A stretch of DNA of 64,000 bases from the NCBI GenBank assembly GCA_963847085.1, contig CAWJYO010000009.1:922571-986570 (forward strand), in the 5' to 3' direction. A program made the position numbers and the translations under genes. Below the pieces are notes generated by a model, which did not search any database, was not told where the DNA came from, and saw only the letters and a list, made by a program, of their open reading frames with translations. Each line of letters opens with the position of its first letter. The first letter of the stretch is position 1. This document shows positions 1 through 9,181 of the stretch, in pieces. The DNA comes from Ilyomonas sp963847085. GTDB taxonomy: Bacteria; Bacteroidota; Bacteroidia; Chitinophagales; Chitinophagaceae.

Positions 1-786
1 GGCGATGCTAATGTTACTTCAATTGGCGGGCAGGTTGGCTGGTCAAGCTTTTCTGATGGACGCTTTAAGAAAAACATTAAAGAAAATATACCAGGCCTGA
101 CATTTATTAATCAACTTAGGCCAATTTCTTATAACGTTGATGCAGAGGGTTATGATAATGCCTTAAGCGCTCTTACCAAAAGGCCTGATAAGCAAAACGG
201 AAACCAACAGAGAAGCACAACAGAAAGTGCAGCGCTTACAGCCAAAAGCAAAATTGTTTACACCGGTTTTATTGCTCAGGAAGTAGAAGCTACAGCAAAA
301 AAAATAAGTTATGATTTCAGCGGGGTAGACGCGCCAAAAAACAGTAACGATTTTTACGGATTGCGGTATGCTGATTTTGTGCCTCCACTTGTAAAAGCAG
401 TGCAGGAGTTAAGTAAACAAATTGATTCATTACAGAACCAAATTAACCAGTTAAAATCTTCCACGCTTAATAGCAGTTCAACCGGTTATTCTCCCACCAT
501 TGCCACTAAATCAATTACCCTTTCATCAGCAGCTATATTGCAGAATGTGCCTAATCCTTTCACCAACAACACTACCATACAGTACAGCCTGCCTTCCGGA
601 TATAGTAATGCGATGATAGTAATAATGGACAAATCAGGCAAAACATTAAAAACAGTTTCTTTAAATGGCAGTAATTCGGGCAATATTAACGTTGAAACTT
701 CTACCCTTTCGGCAGGAGCTTATCAATACTCGTTAATTGTTGATGGCAGGTTGGCGGGTACCAAACAAATGCTCTTGTCAAGATAA
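1..786 (+). CDS. Surface protein C-terminus: S74 chaperone-like domain plus T9SS sorting domain (5' truncated)
   Basis: The frame is open from base 1, so the N-terminus lies outside the window; 261 residues are visible. Residues ~15-120 resemble the Peptidase_S74 intramolecular chaperone domain of tail-fibre and endosialidase proteins (SDGRFKKNIKE, then INQLRPISYN, GFIAQEVE and YADFVPPLVKAVQEL). A short coiled coil follows (KQIDSLQNQINQLK). The last ~80 residues match a type A T9SS sorting domain: LQNVPNPFTNNTTIQYSLP, a beta-rich stretch, and a lysine/arginine-containing end (KQMLLSR). The protein is therefore probably secreted through the outer membrane by the type IX system. The role of the passenger is unknown because it is missing. 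Confidence 0.85.
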   Translation, partial: GDANVTSIGGQVGWSSFSDGRFKKNIKENIPGLTFINQLRPISYNVDAEGYDNALSALTKRPDKQNGNQQRSTTESAALTAKSKIVYTGFIAQEVEATAKKISYDFSGVDAPKNSNDFYGLRYADFVPPLVKAVQELSKQIDSLQNQINQLKSSTLNSSSTGYSPTIATKSITLSSAAILQNVPNPFTNNTTIQYSLPSGYSNAMIVIMDKSGKTLKTVSLNGSNSGNINVETSTLSAGAYQYSLIVDGRLAGTKQMLLSR

Positions 787-1034
787 GTATCCCTTTATTT
801 ACTTTCGGTAGGCGCCCGCATAATAAGTGCTGGAAAGAAAAGTTAAAGGCTTCATTGCTCTTACCAAGCCAATTTTGCAACTTCGTTTGTTTTTATTGAG
901 ATTTTCAACTTCATTGTTACATTGCACTATGCTTACAAAAGGCATCAATTTTACTATAGATGTAGAGATGGGAAAAACTGAGCTAATAAGCAATTCCTTT
1001 TCAATTAATAGCTTTACTACTCAAACCTTATTGT

Positions 1035-1697
1035 ATGAAGTACAGAAAGTATCTTCTCTGTTTTCTATTTGCTATTCTTTCATTTCATAAAATGAAGGCA
1101 CAGGAAGTTCCGGTGATAAAAGAACCACATCATAAACCTGTTTTGGTAAATGAGTATGTACGTTTGCTGGATGTGCATCTTAACCCTGGTGATACGACCT
1201 TGTATCATGTACACCAAACACCCTCAGTTATAGTACCCATTTCAAAAACAACGACTGGGATTCAAAAGTGGGGTGAAGCGCCAGGAATACCTTCAACGTC
1301 ATTGCCCGGCAATGTTGGTTTCGTGCATTTTGAAACCAACCCTGTAACACACAGAGTTTTTAATGCAGATAACAATGTATATCATGTAATGGATATTGAA
1401 TTGGTAAAGAAAGAACCATCACCCGATTCCTGTGCTGCATGGCAGCAAGGCGGTGTTGAAACAGCAATTAATGAGAAGCTGGTTCGTGTTTATAAATTTG
1501 ATGTTTCAAACACTTCATTGTTGCATGTTTCCGCAAGCTCTTGTGCCTATTTACTCATTTGTATTTCCGGTGAACTGAATGGGGGAAGTAAAAATATCAG
1601 AACAGGAGAATACGTTTTCTTTAATCCTAATACGCCACTCAACATCAGCAATCACCAAACAGAAAAGGCAAGCTGTGTTTTGCTCCAGTTGAAATAA
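1035..1697 (+). CDS. Secreted cupin-like protein
   Basis: 220 residues starting at an ATG. The N-terminus is a signal peptide (MKYRKYLLCFLFAILSFHKMKAQ) with a hydrophobic core and a likely cleavage after KAQ. The segment LDVHLNPGDTTLYHVHQTP has the H-x-H spacing of cupin metal-binding motif 1, and a second half (residues ~145-220) ends in a beta-rich stretch including GEYVFFNPNTPLNIS, like a second cupin fold. The likely location is the periplasm or cell surface. No substrate can be inferred. It is one of the few long ORFs in the window without a visible frame break. Confidence 0.7.
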   Translation: MKYRKYLLCFLFAILSFHKMKAQEVPVIKEPHHKPVLVNEYVRLLDVHLNPGDTTLYHVHQTPSVIVPISKTTTGIQKWGEAPGIPSTSLPGNVGFVHFETNPVTHRVFNADNNVYHVMDIELVKKEPSPDSCAAWQQGGVETAINEKLVRVYKFDVSNTSLLHVSASSCAYLLICISGELNGGSKNIRTGEYVFFNPNTPLNISNHQTEKASCVLLQLK

Positions 1698-1982
1698 GGT
1701 TTTATGGATAGATATGTCTATAAGTTGTCAAACAAATTCAATATTATTTCGATCCTTCTTTTATTTTCATATAATCCCACATTTCCCAATCATTCCCAAC
1801 ACATTCTCTCTTCTTTACCAACTCACCGTAACTTATCGCAACAAATCAAGCAGCTACGCACTACGGTAAGTAGGGACGTTGATGCGGGAGCCGTGAAAAA
1901 CAAAAAATTTTCAAACCCATATATAGCTTTTCTTCCTTATCATTACAGACGCTATACCAATTCAAACATAAAACCAACTACC

Positions 1983-3663
1983 ATGCATATCAACAGGAAA
2001 AAGATTGTGGCCCACATTTTCTTTTCGCTTGTTTCCTGCGGCTGCTTATCTGCACAAACCTTACCCGATTTAACAACCAAAAAATAGATAGCCTGTTTAT
2101 GCAATGGAACAATCCAAACAGTCCGGGTTGCACTATTGGCATTGTGCGGAACGATTCACTCTTGTATGCGAAGGATATGGGATGAGTAACATGGAATATA
2201 GCATACCCAATACACCGGAAACCATTTTTCACATGGCATCCATATCCAAGCAATTTACCGCTTACTCTATTGTATTATAGGCACGACAAGGCGGCCTAAA
2301 CCTTGATGATGACGTTCGCAAATACCTTACATGGTTTCCCGATTCAAAAGAAAAAATAACCATCCGCCAGTTATTGCACCATACGAGTGGCGTAAGAGAT
2401 CAATGGCAACTGCTTGCTATAGCAGGTACAAGGTTAGATGATGTTATCACGCAGGATCATATCATTAAAATATTAAGCAAACAGCAAGCCCTCAACTTTA
2501 CACCCGGCAATCAGTATAGTTATTCAAACAGTGGTTTTACCATGCTGGCTGAAATTGTAAAATCAGTTACAGGGCAAACATTAAGACAGTTAACCGATTC
2601 TGCTATTTTGAAACCTTTGGGAATGAACAATACCCATGTTCATGACGATAATGAAGAGATTGTAAAGAACCGTTCTTACTCTTACAACAGGATAGATAGC
2701 AATCATTTCAGCAACAGCATTCTCAGTTATTCTGTTGCCGGTGCTACCAGCCTTTTTACCAACATCAATGGTATGAGTAAATGGGTAAGCAACTTTTACA
2801 ATACCAGAGTAGGCGATAAAAAAGACATTGAACAGCTAACCGAGCGGGGAAAGCTAAACAATGGAAAGGAAATCAATTATGCGCTGGGTATATTGGTGGA
2901 GAAATATAAAGGCTGGCGAACCTTTTCGCATGGTGGGGCAGATGCCGGTGACAGAACGTTTGTAACCGTATTTCCCGACTTAAAAATGGGTTTCATCGTG
3001 TTTAATAATGTAGGAGATTTCAATACCGGCGGCAAAGCTTACGAAATAGCTAATTTGTTTGTAAAAGATACGGCAAAAACAAAAGCAGCAGCCAGTAGTA
3101 TGAATAAAGATAGCAGCAAAGCCATTTTGAACGTCACGCAAAGCATTGCGAAATACATGGGCGATTATATTTCGGAAGACGGTGCTCAATTTACCTACGG
3201 CCTTAAAAACAAAGAAGTGTACTGGATGCCTTACGGGCAAACCTATCTCTTAACAAAAGCAAAGATAGATACGTTTGCAATGTTTGTTGACCCAACCGTA
3301 AAATTTGTATTTAAACAAACAGCTGCAAAGACTATGACTGTGGAAGAATACTGGCCCGATGATCAAAGACGTCTTGCCAAATATACAGCTGACACAACAC
3401 AATCTACAGCACAGTTGCAAGCCTATACCGGCACTTATTATTGTCCTGAACTCGATTGTAAATACGGCATTATTGTAAAAGACAATCATCTTTTTTATAC
3501 AAACGATAAATACAACGATGCAAGAATTAACCTGGCAGGCATTAACCATCTTACTACTAATGATTACTGGTGGTTAAGACCATGTAGTGATACTCAGAGA
3601 CAATACGGCCAGGATAACAGGTTTCGAAGTGAACTCAGGTATGGTGATGCACCTGCGGTTTAA
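1983..3663 (+). CDS. Secreted serine hydrolase, beta-lactamase/PBP-like family (frame-broken)
   Basis: The start is ATG 1983, with a signal peptide (MHINRKKIVAHIFFSLVSCG...) ending near LSAQ. A frame change near 2085 is followed by IDSLFMQWNNPNSPGC, then a second change near 2180. The SxxK nucleophile motif is readable as MASISKQFT around 2235-2260, and the Y-x-N motif as YSYSNSGF near 2515. An in-frame TAG at 2278-2280 interrupts an otherwise continuous SIVL-ARQGG segment. The remaining 430 residues are intact and include HHTSGVRDQ and a C-terminal lipocalin-like beta region. The family includes class C beta-lactamases, esterases and D-aminopeptidases; which activity applies is unknown. The breaks are probably assembly errors, but a real pseudogene is possible. 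Confidence 0.75.
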
Positions 3664-3820
3664 TAAGATTGAGTAAGAAGGAATAGAGCTTTCTGTAATG
3701 GCTGAATGGATATAGTTTCCTTTATAAAATTTCACATCCAATCTAATTAAAGTTAATGATCTGATGAAGAGGGTAATGTAAGAGATTACTCCTTGTCTTG
3801 CCATAGCCTATTAAATAGAA

Positions 3821-3874
3821 TGAAGAGCTGCACACTGCGCTTAGTAATCAATACGCGCAGTGTGCAGCTCTTCA
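3821..3874. terminator. Perfect 20-bp hairpin between convergent genes
   Basis: TGAAGAGCTGCACACTGCGC at 3821-3840 is repeated as its exact reverse complement at 3855-3874, with a 14-base loop. It lies between the converging serine hydrolase and coiled-coil genes. No clean T-run follows on either side, so it may be a bidirectional terminator, an mRNA-stabilising hairpin or a mobile palindromic repeat. Confidence 0.6.
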
Positions 3875-3941
3875 CTATCTGTAACAAAATACGATAAGTG
3901 GGGATAGTAGAATAGCAAACGATTGCTTATTTATATTAGCA

Positions 3942-4403
3942 TTATTGCGTGACAATGGAAGAACGCATCTTGTCTAATTCCTGCAATCTGTTTTGTTTAC
4001 TCTGCAGTTCAGCAGATAACTTATCTACTTCGTTATTAGAATCCTTTAGCTTACTGTTTTCATGGCGGGCATCTTTTGCATCTTTCATAGAACGCTTTGC
4101 AGCCCGTTTCGTTTGCCTTGCATCGTTTACGCTTTCATCTGTGGTCTTATTTGCATTATCACTTGTCTTGATAACAGCAGCCTGCGCAGTAGCATTGGCA
4201 TCAGCAGAGTTTTTAGAATTCTCTGCCTGCTTACTTTTAGCCTTATCCAGCTTAACGTTCAGGTCAGCCACGTCTCTATTTACTTTGGCATATTCAGTAT
4301 TAAGGGCTGCAGTGTCTGCAACAGTTTTATACGTTTGTGCAAAAGAGGGCAATGCTGCCAGCAGGACAACTGCAACGGCAGAAACCATAATCATTGTTTT
4401 CAT
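3942..4403 (-). CDS. Secreted coiled-coil protein, function unknown
   Basis: 153 residues with a clear signal peptide (MKTMIMVSAVAVVLLAALPSFAQ) cut after FAQ. The mature part is almost wholly charged helix: repeated K/E/D/A/N with heptad-like spacing (LNVKLDKAKSKQAEN; RAAKRSMKDAKDARHEN; KLSAELQSKQNRLQELDK). It has no cysteines and no recognisable catalytic motif. A periplasmic structural or envelope-stress role would suit the composition, but that is inference only. It is intact and faces the serine hydrolase across a hairpin. Confidence 0.75.
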   Translation of the reverse strand: MKTMIMVSAVAVVLLAALPSFAQTYKTVADTAALNTEYAKVNRDVADLNVKLDKAKSKQAENSKNSADANATAQAAVIKTSDNANKTTDESVNDARQTKRAAKRSMKDAKDARHENSKLKDSNNEVDKLSAELQSKQNRLQELDKMRSSIVTQ

Positions 4404-4627
4404 GTAACTATTGTTTTAAATATAAGTATTGATACGCGGCAGTTATTTAGTACAAGACTATTTAATGTTGAGTATGTTATAGTAATGATTACAATAAGCA
4501 AGCCATGGTGTCAGTTTGTACAATGACTACTGTTAAACTAACAATCACCAGCCGTACTGAAAAATAGCAAAAAGACATTTTTTGCCCTGTCAGCCAGGAA
4601 TACCAACACTAACCAACAACATTCAAT

Positions 4628-4635
4628 TATTTTTG
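4628..4635 (+). promoter_or_regulatory. Possible Bacteroidota -7 element (TATTTTTG)
   Basis: TATTTTTG fits TAnnTTTG and lies 19 bases before the GH30 start. No convincing -33 TTTG at the expected spacing was found, so this is a weak call. Confidence 0.3.
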
Positions 4636-4653
4636 CCCTTCTCAAATCAGCCT

Positions 4654-6049
4654 ATGAAAAGATATGCCTACCGTATTTACATATTAATCCTCTCCCTATT
4701 ATCAGTTCATGTTTCCTTTTCACAAGTTCAATGCTGGCTCACCACGCACGACGGCACCGCCGAATTTATGGAGCAGAAAGACATCCCGTTTAGCAAAGAG
4801 AATAACGACGGACAAATCATCAGGCTCGATAAAAGCAAAACCTATCAAACAATGGATGGCTTCGGCTATACACTTACCGGCGGTAGTGCCACGCTGCTGC
4901 ATAAGATGAGCCCCGAAAGGAGGCATAAAATCCTTACTAACCTGTTCTCTGCATCCGGCAATAACATCGGTATCAGCTATCTGCGCCTTAGCATTGGCGC
5001 ATCCGATATGAATGCCTTTGTGTACTCTTACGACGATATGCCGAAAGGAGAAACCGACGTGCCACTTACGCATTTCAGTCTTGCCCACGACGATACCGAT
5101 GTAATACCTGTACTAAAGGAGATATTACAAATCGCTCCCGCAATCAAAATCCTCGGCTCGCCCTGGTCGGCGCCAGTTTGGATGAAAGACAATGGCGACA
5201 CACGTGGCGGTAGTTTACAAGAAAGAATACGAAGATGCCTATGCGCAGTATTTTGTAAAATACATTAGCGAAATGAAGAAGCGCGGCATTACCATAGATG
5301 CCATCACGATACAGAACGAACCTTTGCATCCGGGTAACAATCCCAGCATGCTGATGCTGCCCGAACAGCAGCGCGATTTTATTAAAAACAGTCTCGGTCC
5401 GGCGTTTCGCAAAGGAGGCATTAAAACCAAAATCATCGTGTACGATCATAACCTCGATCGCATTGATTACCCGCTCACCATTCTGAAAGACCCGCAGGCA
5501 GCCCAGTATGTAGATGGCAGTGCCTTTCATTTGTATGGCGGCGTTATAGAAGATATGAGTAAGGTGCACGATTCCTTTCCGAATAAGAACCTATACTTCA
5601 CCGAGCAATGGACCGATGGCAGAAAGAGAGCCATTGGCGACAACCTCACCTGGTACACAAAAAACCTCATCATTGGTGCGCCGCGCAACTGGGCCAAAAC
5701 AGTGCTGCAGTGGAACCTTGCCAACAGCCCCGATTTCACGCCCTTCACCGACCGTGGCGGCTGTAACATTTGCCTTGGTGCCATTACCATTGATGGTGAT
5801 AGTGTTACTAAGGAACCTGCTTATTATATCATTGCACACGCTTCCAAATTTGTGCGCCCTGGGTCTGTAAGAATCGCTTCCACCACGCCCGATAAGCTGT
5901 CGAATGTAGCCTATCAAACCCCATCCGGAAGAACGGTGCTGATTGTGTTAAACGAAGATGAAAAGGGGCAAACGTTTAGCGTTTCCTCGGGCAGTCATTC
6001 CTTTTCTGCCACCCTTGATGCGGGCAGTGTGGCTACTTATGTGTGGTAA
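4654..6049 (+). CDS. Secreted glycoside hydrolase family 30 (glucosylceramidase-like), one frame break
   Basis: Starts at ATG 4654 with signal peptide MKRYAYRIYILILSLLSVHV..., cut near FSQ. GH30 landmarks in order are QTMDGFGYTLTGGSA, ISYLRLSIGASD, ILGSPWSAPVWMKDNG, TIQNEPLHPG (acid/base Glu), YVDGSAFHLYGG, NLYFTEQWTDG (nucleophile Glu) and a C-terminal beta domain ending in DAGSVATYVW. A single base change near 5215-5225 shifts the frame between GGSL and KEYEDAYAQYF; otherwise ~465 residues are continuous, the usual length. It probably cleaves beta-glucosidic or related linkages outside the cytoplasm. Substrate specificity within GH30 cannot be told from sequence alone. Confidence 0.88.
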
Positions 6050-6292
6050 GTTATCAGCCGTTGTTTTTCGATGTTTGGTTGAACGATCCTATCAATGCTT
6101 AAAACCATTTCATCACAGTATTACAAAAGCTTAATTGAAATACTCTGCACGCATGGGCTGTATATCATACTTGCTTGATCTTTTTTGTTCCTTTTTTACA
6201 TCAAGAGGGAAAAGTAAAAGATGATATAGTGGTTTTCTGTTTGAAAAGAGTTAGCATAGAATGGTGATTATACTCAACATCACTTCAAACTA

Positions 6293-7145
6293 TTATATTA
6301 TTGCATCTACATCTATACCCAATCTCTTAATCTGCTGTTTAATCATCCCCAACATATCTTCCCTTGTCTTTCCTTTTTCGCGCAAATGTCGGATAGAATA
6401 AGCGCCTGCCGATTTTGATAACTTATGCGTTCCATCCCTTTCCATTAAAAGGGGATGATGATAAAAAACAACTTCTTTAAAAAACGGCTTGTCTAATTGC
6501 AAGGCGAGGTATTGCTGCGCCAATGTGGAATTCCAGAGATCTTCGCCTCGCACAATCGCATCTACGCCAAAATATTCATCATCTATTAATGATGTAAGTT
6601 GATAAGAAGGAAAGCCATTCTTCTTTCTTACTATAAAATTTTGCATGGATGAAGGCAATGTGGCAATCACTTTTGTTTTTGCCCCTTTTATAGTGAGTGG
6701 CTGTGCTGCCTCTGTAATTAAGCGCCAGCTTGCATTTGGGGCATCCAATGGTATATTATTTTTCAGGCAAAAACAAACCTGTCGCAGAAGCGGCTTGCAA
6801 TCTTGAACAGTTGCACGCATACACTTTGTTTTCGTCCTTCAATTGCTCTAAAGCTCTTTCGTACAAGTGCATCCGGTGAAGCTGCGAAAACTTATGTTCG
6901 TATTCATCGTAATTCTGTGGTCCTTCATCCCATTGGATTCCTAAAAAATGCAAGATTTCAAAAACATCTTCTACATATCTTTTTTGCGTGCGCTCTCTGT
7001 CCAAATCGTCAATGCGTAACAAGAGCTTTGCAGCCGCTTCTTTTGCCAAAGCAGCCGTAATAACAAATGACAGCCCATTGCCCAAATGAAGATAACCACT
7101 GGGCGTTGGCGCGATGCGTGTTTTGCAAAAAGAAATGGCATTCAT
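6293..7145 (-). CDS. gluQ: Glutamyl-Q tRNA(Asp) synthetase (frame-broken)
   Basis: A class I synthetase catalytic core of ~284 residues without an anticodon-binding domain, as expected for GluQ/YadB enzymes that glutamylate queuosine in tRNA(Asp). It shows the HIGH-like motif PTPSGYLHLGN, the RIDDLDRERT segment, YACNCSR (first zinc-ligand pair), DDEYFGVDAIVRGEDLW, and the KMSKS equivalent HKLSKS. The frame breaks near 6770-6800, exactly where the second zinc-ligand loop (Y-P-G-x-C in relatives) should be; this spot carries the recurring motif GTTTGTTTTTGCC (6766-6778) and appears a few bases short. Downstream the sequence fits the family well (CLKNNIPLDAPNASWRL). Confidence 0.85.
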
Positions 7146-7478
7146 ATAAGTTCATAATGTACAACAAAAAAGGCAGTAATCAACAGCAACGGATGGTAGG
7201 CAATACCCATCAATCTTTATAATGCTTATCGCAATTCCATCCTACCAACTATCTTATCTTTAATTTGCTTTTTATTTTCTGTTAGGGTTTATAAAATATA
7301 TATTTAACCAAAACAAAGGTTGTATGGTTGAGTGAAACAACAAATATGGCTGGCTTCATCGTTTGTTTTTACGAGGAGATGAATGATGTTAGTTTTCATT
7401 TTTAATTATATTCTAATCTCTCAACGTTTGTTTTCTTTTCGTCTTTTTACTATCTTGACCTTTCAAAGTAAACAGCTT
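7146..7478. other. Divergent intergenic region
   Basis: 333 bases between divergent gluQ and the next plus-strand gene. It is AT-rich and must hold both promoters. It contains a variant of the dispersed motif (GTTTGTTTTTACG, 7361-7373). No RNA gene or convincing small ORF was seen. Confidence 0.5.
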
Positions 7479-8198
7479 ATGAAGTCGTTATCAGAAACAT
7501 GGTTTGCGGATGGCTATATTGATTTTGAATTGAAGAAATACACGCTGCTGGCCTACCTGCAGGAAGTGAACAAATACTTTGACGAGCGCAAGCTATACCC
7601 GCAACTGGCAGATGTTATTTTTCATTACAACAACCTCCTTACTTTCCGCGAAAACAAAAAGTTTTTGCAGGAACAATTCCCTAAAAAGCTTACCGGCATT
7701 CAGATGCAGAAGCTTCAGGTTTTATATGAACAAATGATGGAAGATGATGACGTGATGGCGCAGTTGGAAGAGATCATTCATTATGCTACACGAGAGATGC
7801 GCACTACCATCAGCAATGGCACTGAGTTGTATGAGCAAATTGAATACGGCTTAACCATTTCGCCGGTTGGCATTATTCCGCTGGAGCAAAATGAAGGTTA
7901 CTTCTTTTTAAGCCATTCTGCTTTGGCTACGAGAGTGTATCAATATCGCCTGAGCATTTATGAAAAGCACGATCAAAAGTTTCGTAGCATTCGTACCGAA
8001 TTTGTTGATAGCTGGTATCGTAGCATTGCCAATACGTTTGAGAATATAAAAACAGAATTGGTGAGAAGCCGCGCACAGTTGCCCAACCCGGCAACGTATG
8101 CCATTGAAGTGAACATTAACCTTCCGGTAGAAGAAACTTTACTGCCGGTTGCCAAGCGCAGTTTGGTGAGGTATATCTCCAACAGCTCGCAGGTGTGA
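7479..8198 (+). CDS. Conserved hypothetical protein
   Basis: 239 residues from ATG 7479 (MKSLSETWFADGYIDFELKK); an in-frame upstream extension to 7383 looks non-coding. It is intact and soluble, with no signal peptide or membrane segment. It is mostly helical in the first half (YLQEVNKYFDERKLYPQLAD; QLEEIIHYATREM) and beta-rich in the second (YGLTISPVGIIPLEQNEGYFF; YAIEVNINLPVEETLLP). No catalytic motif is recognised. I do not recognise the family. Confidence 0.75.
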   Translation: MKSLSETWFADGYIDFELKKYTLLAYLQEVNKYFDERKLYPQLADVIFHYNNLLTFRENKKFLQEQFPKKLTGIQMQKLQVLYEQMMEDDDVMAQLEEIIHYATREMRTTISNGTELYEQIEYGLTISPVGIIPLEQNEGYFFLSHSALATRVYQYRLSIYEKHDQKFRSIRTEFVDSWYRSIANTFENIKTELVRSRAQLPNPATYAIEVNINLPVEETLLPVAKRSLVRYISNSSQV

Positions 8199-8662
8199 GT
8201 TCATAATGTGGCCCGTTTTGTTTGTGTGATTCTATAATGGCAAGTTTGTTTTTGCCTCATTTTCATCTTATGTTATTAACACAAAACCAACTCTTGAGCG
8301 TTGGCTAAGAACCTTTTATCAATCCAGTTCGAAAATTACAAAAAGTTTGTACATTACTCTTAGTCTGGTTTGAACTCTTGATTGTGTTAAAAGAATCTAA
8401 AAAAGAAAAAATTTTTCCATCGCCGTTAAACCTTCATTTTCCGCTGCTGTCGTAGGTACGTTGTGAATGTAAATTGATTTTTATTTTTAGTTATAAACCT
8501 TTTTGCAGCAGGGGTTAAGAACAGGCGCTTCGCATTTATTGCGGGGCGCTTTTGTTTTTGCATGATTTTCTATAAGAATGCGAAGGCGCAAACAGTTGTA
8601 ACATGACTGTTTTTATTTTGTGTTGCTACGTGTTCTCAATATTTATCTAAATATTGATTTAT
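8199..8662. other. Intergenic region with two TTTGTTTTTGC motifs and a terminator-like stem
   Basis: 464 bases without a supported gene. GTTTGTTTTTGCC occurs at 8244-8256. A GC-rich imperfect stem (GGCGCTTCGC / GCGGGGCGC, ~8525-8550) runs into TTTTGTTTTTGC at 8550-8561, which resembles an intrinsic terminator. The plus-strand gene and the minus-strand membrane protein converge here. Confidence 0.5.
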
Positions 8663-9103
8663 TCAATCGTACTTCCGCTTTCGCGGCTTTGGGCCATTGC
8701 CTTCCAATTCTTGTAGCAAGGTTTCGGGTGTCGGATTGCTGGTAATGGTTACAGAAATAAGGTAAAAGAAAAAGAAGATGGCCAAAAAAGAAAGCAGTTC
8801 TTTCCATCGAATCCAATAACCCCAAACAGAGTACAGGCTTGCCTTTCCGGGCGATGCAGCTTCATAAATAATGGGTACTTTTTCTCCTTCATCCAAACGG
8901 CGAAACACATAACCTGCAGGAACAGAATAAGTTTGATGTTCGATAGTATAAATAGCGAAAGGAGCTTTGGCTTGCTGCGCAGAATCGTACTTATAATGGA
9001 TAGAAGCACGATAAAATTCTCCATCAAAATAATCCGGCTCGCGGGTAAACAAAACATACAGCGGATAAATGACCAAAAACAATATCACTACGTTTCTTAA
9101 CAC
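8663..9103 (-). CDS. Two-helix membrane protein, function unknown
   Basis: About 147 residues from GTG 9103; TTG 9160 upstream is an alternative that would leave 21 bases after the smc stop. The first membrane helix is VLRNVVILFLVIYPLYVLF. A polar beta-rich domain follows (DYFDGEFYRASIHYKYDS... YSVPAGYVFRRLDEGEKVPIIYE), then a second helix (WKELLSFLAIFFFFYLISVTI) and a basic tail ending KPRKRKYD. The layout resembles DUF3592-type proteins, but the match is not certain. It is directly downstream of smc on the same strand and may be co-transcribed. Confidence 0.65.
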   Translation of the reverse strand: MLRNVVILFLVIYPLYVLFTREPDYFDGEFYRASIHYKYDSAQQAKAPFAIYTIEHQTYSVPAGYVFRRLDEGEKVPIIYEAASPGKASLYSVWGYWIRWKELLSFLAIFFFFYLISVTITSNPTPETLLQELEGNGPKPRKRKYD

Positions 9104-9181
9104 ATTAATATCCTTTCTTTTTTGCTGTTCGACAAGCAATGCAAATATCCGTAAAACCAAACATCTGAGGGCGGTTATGGC

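Noticed and set aside
827..1090. 87-codon plus-strand ORF before the cupin gene
   Set aside because: It overlaps the cupin start in another frame and has no family features or signal; probably chance.
1704..1982. Upstream extension of the serine hydrolase ORF
   Set aside because: The in-frame segment before ATG 1983 has no domain and precedes a clear signal peptide.
3949..4526. Cys/Ser-rich plus-strand ORFs opposite the coiled-coil gene
   Set aside because: They are antisense shadows of a gene with a clear signal peptide on the minus strand.
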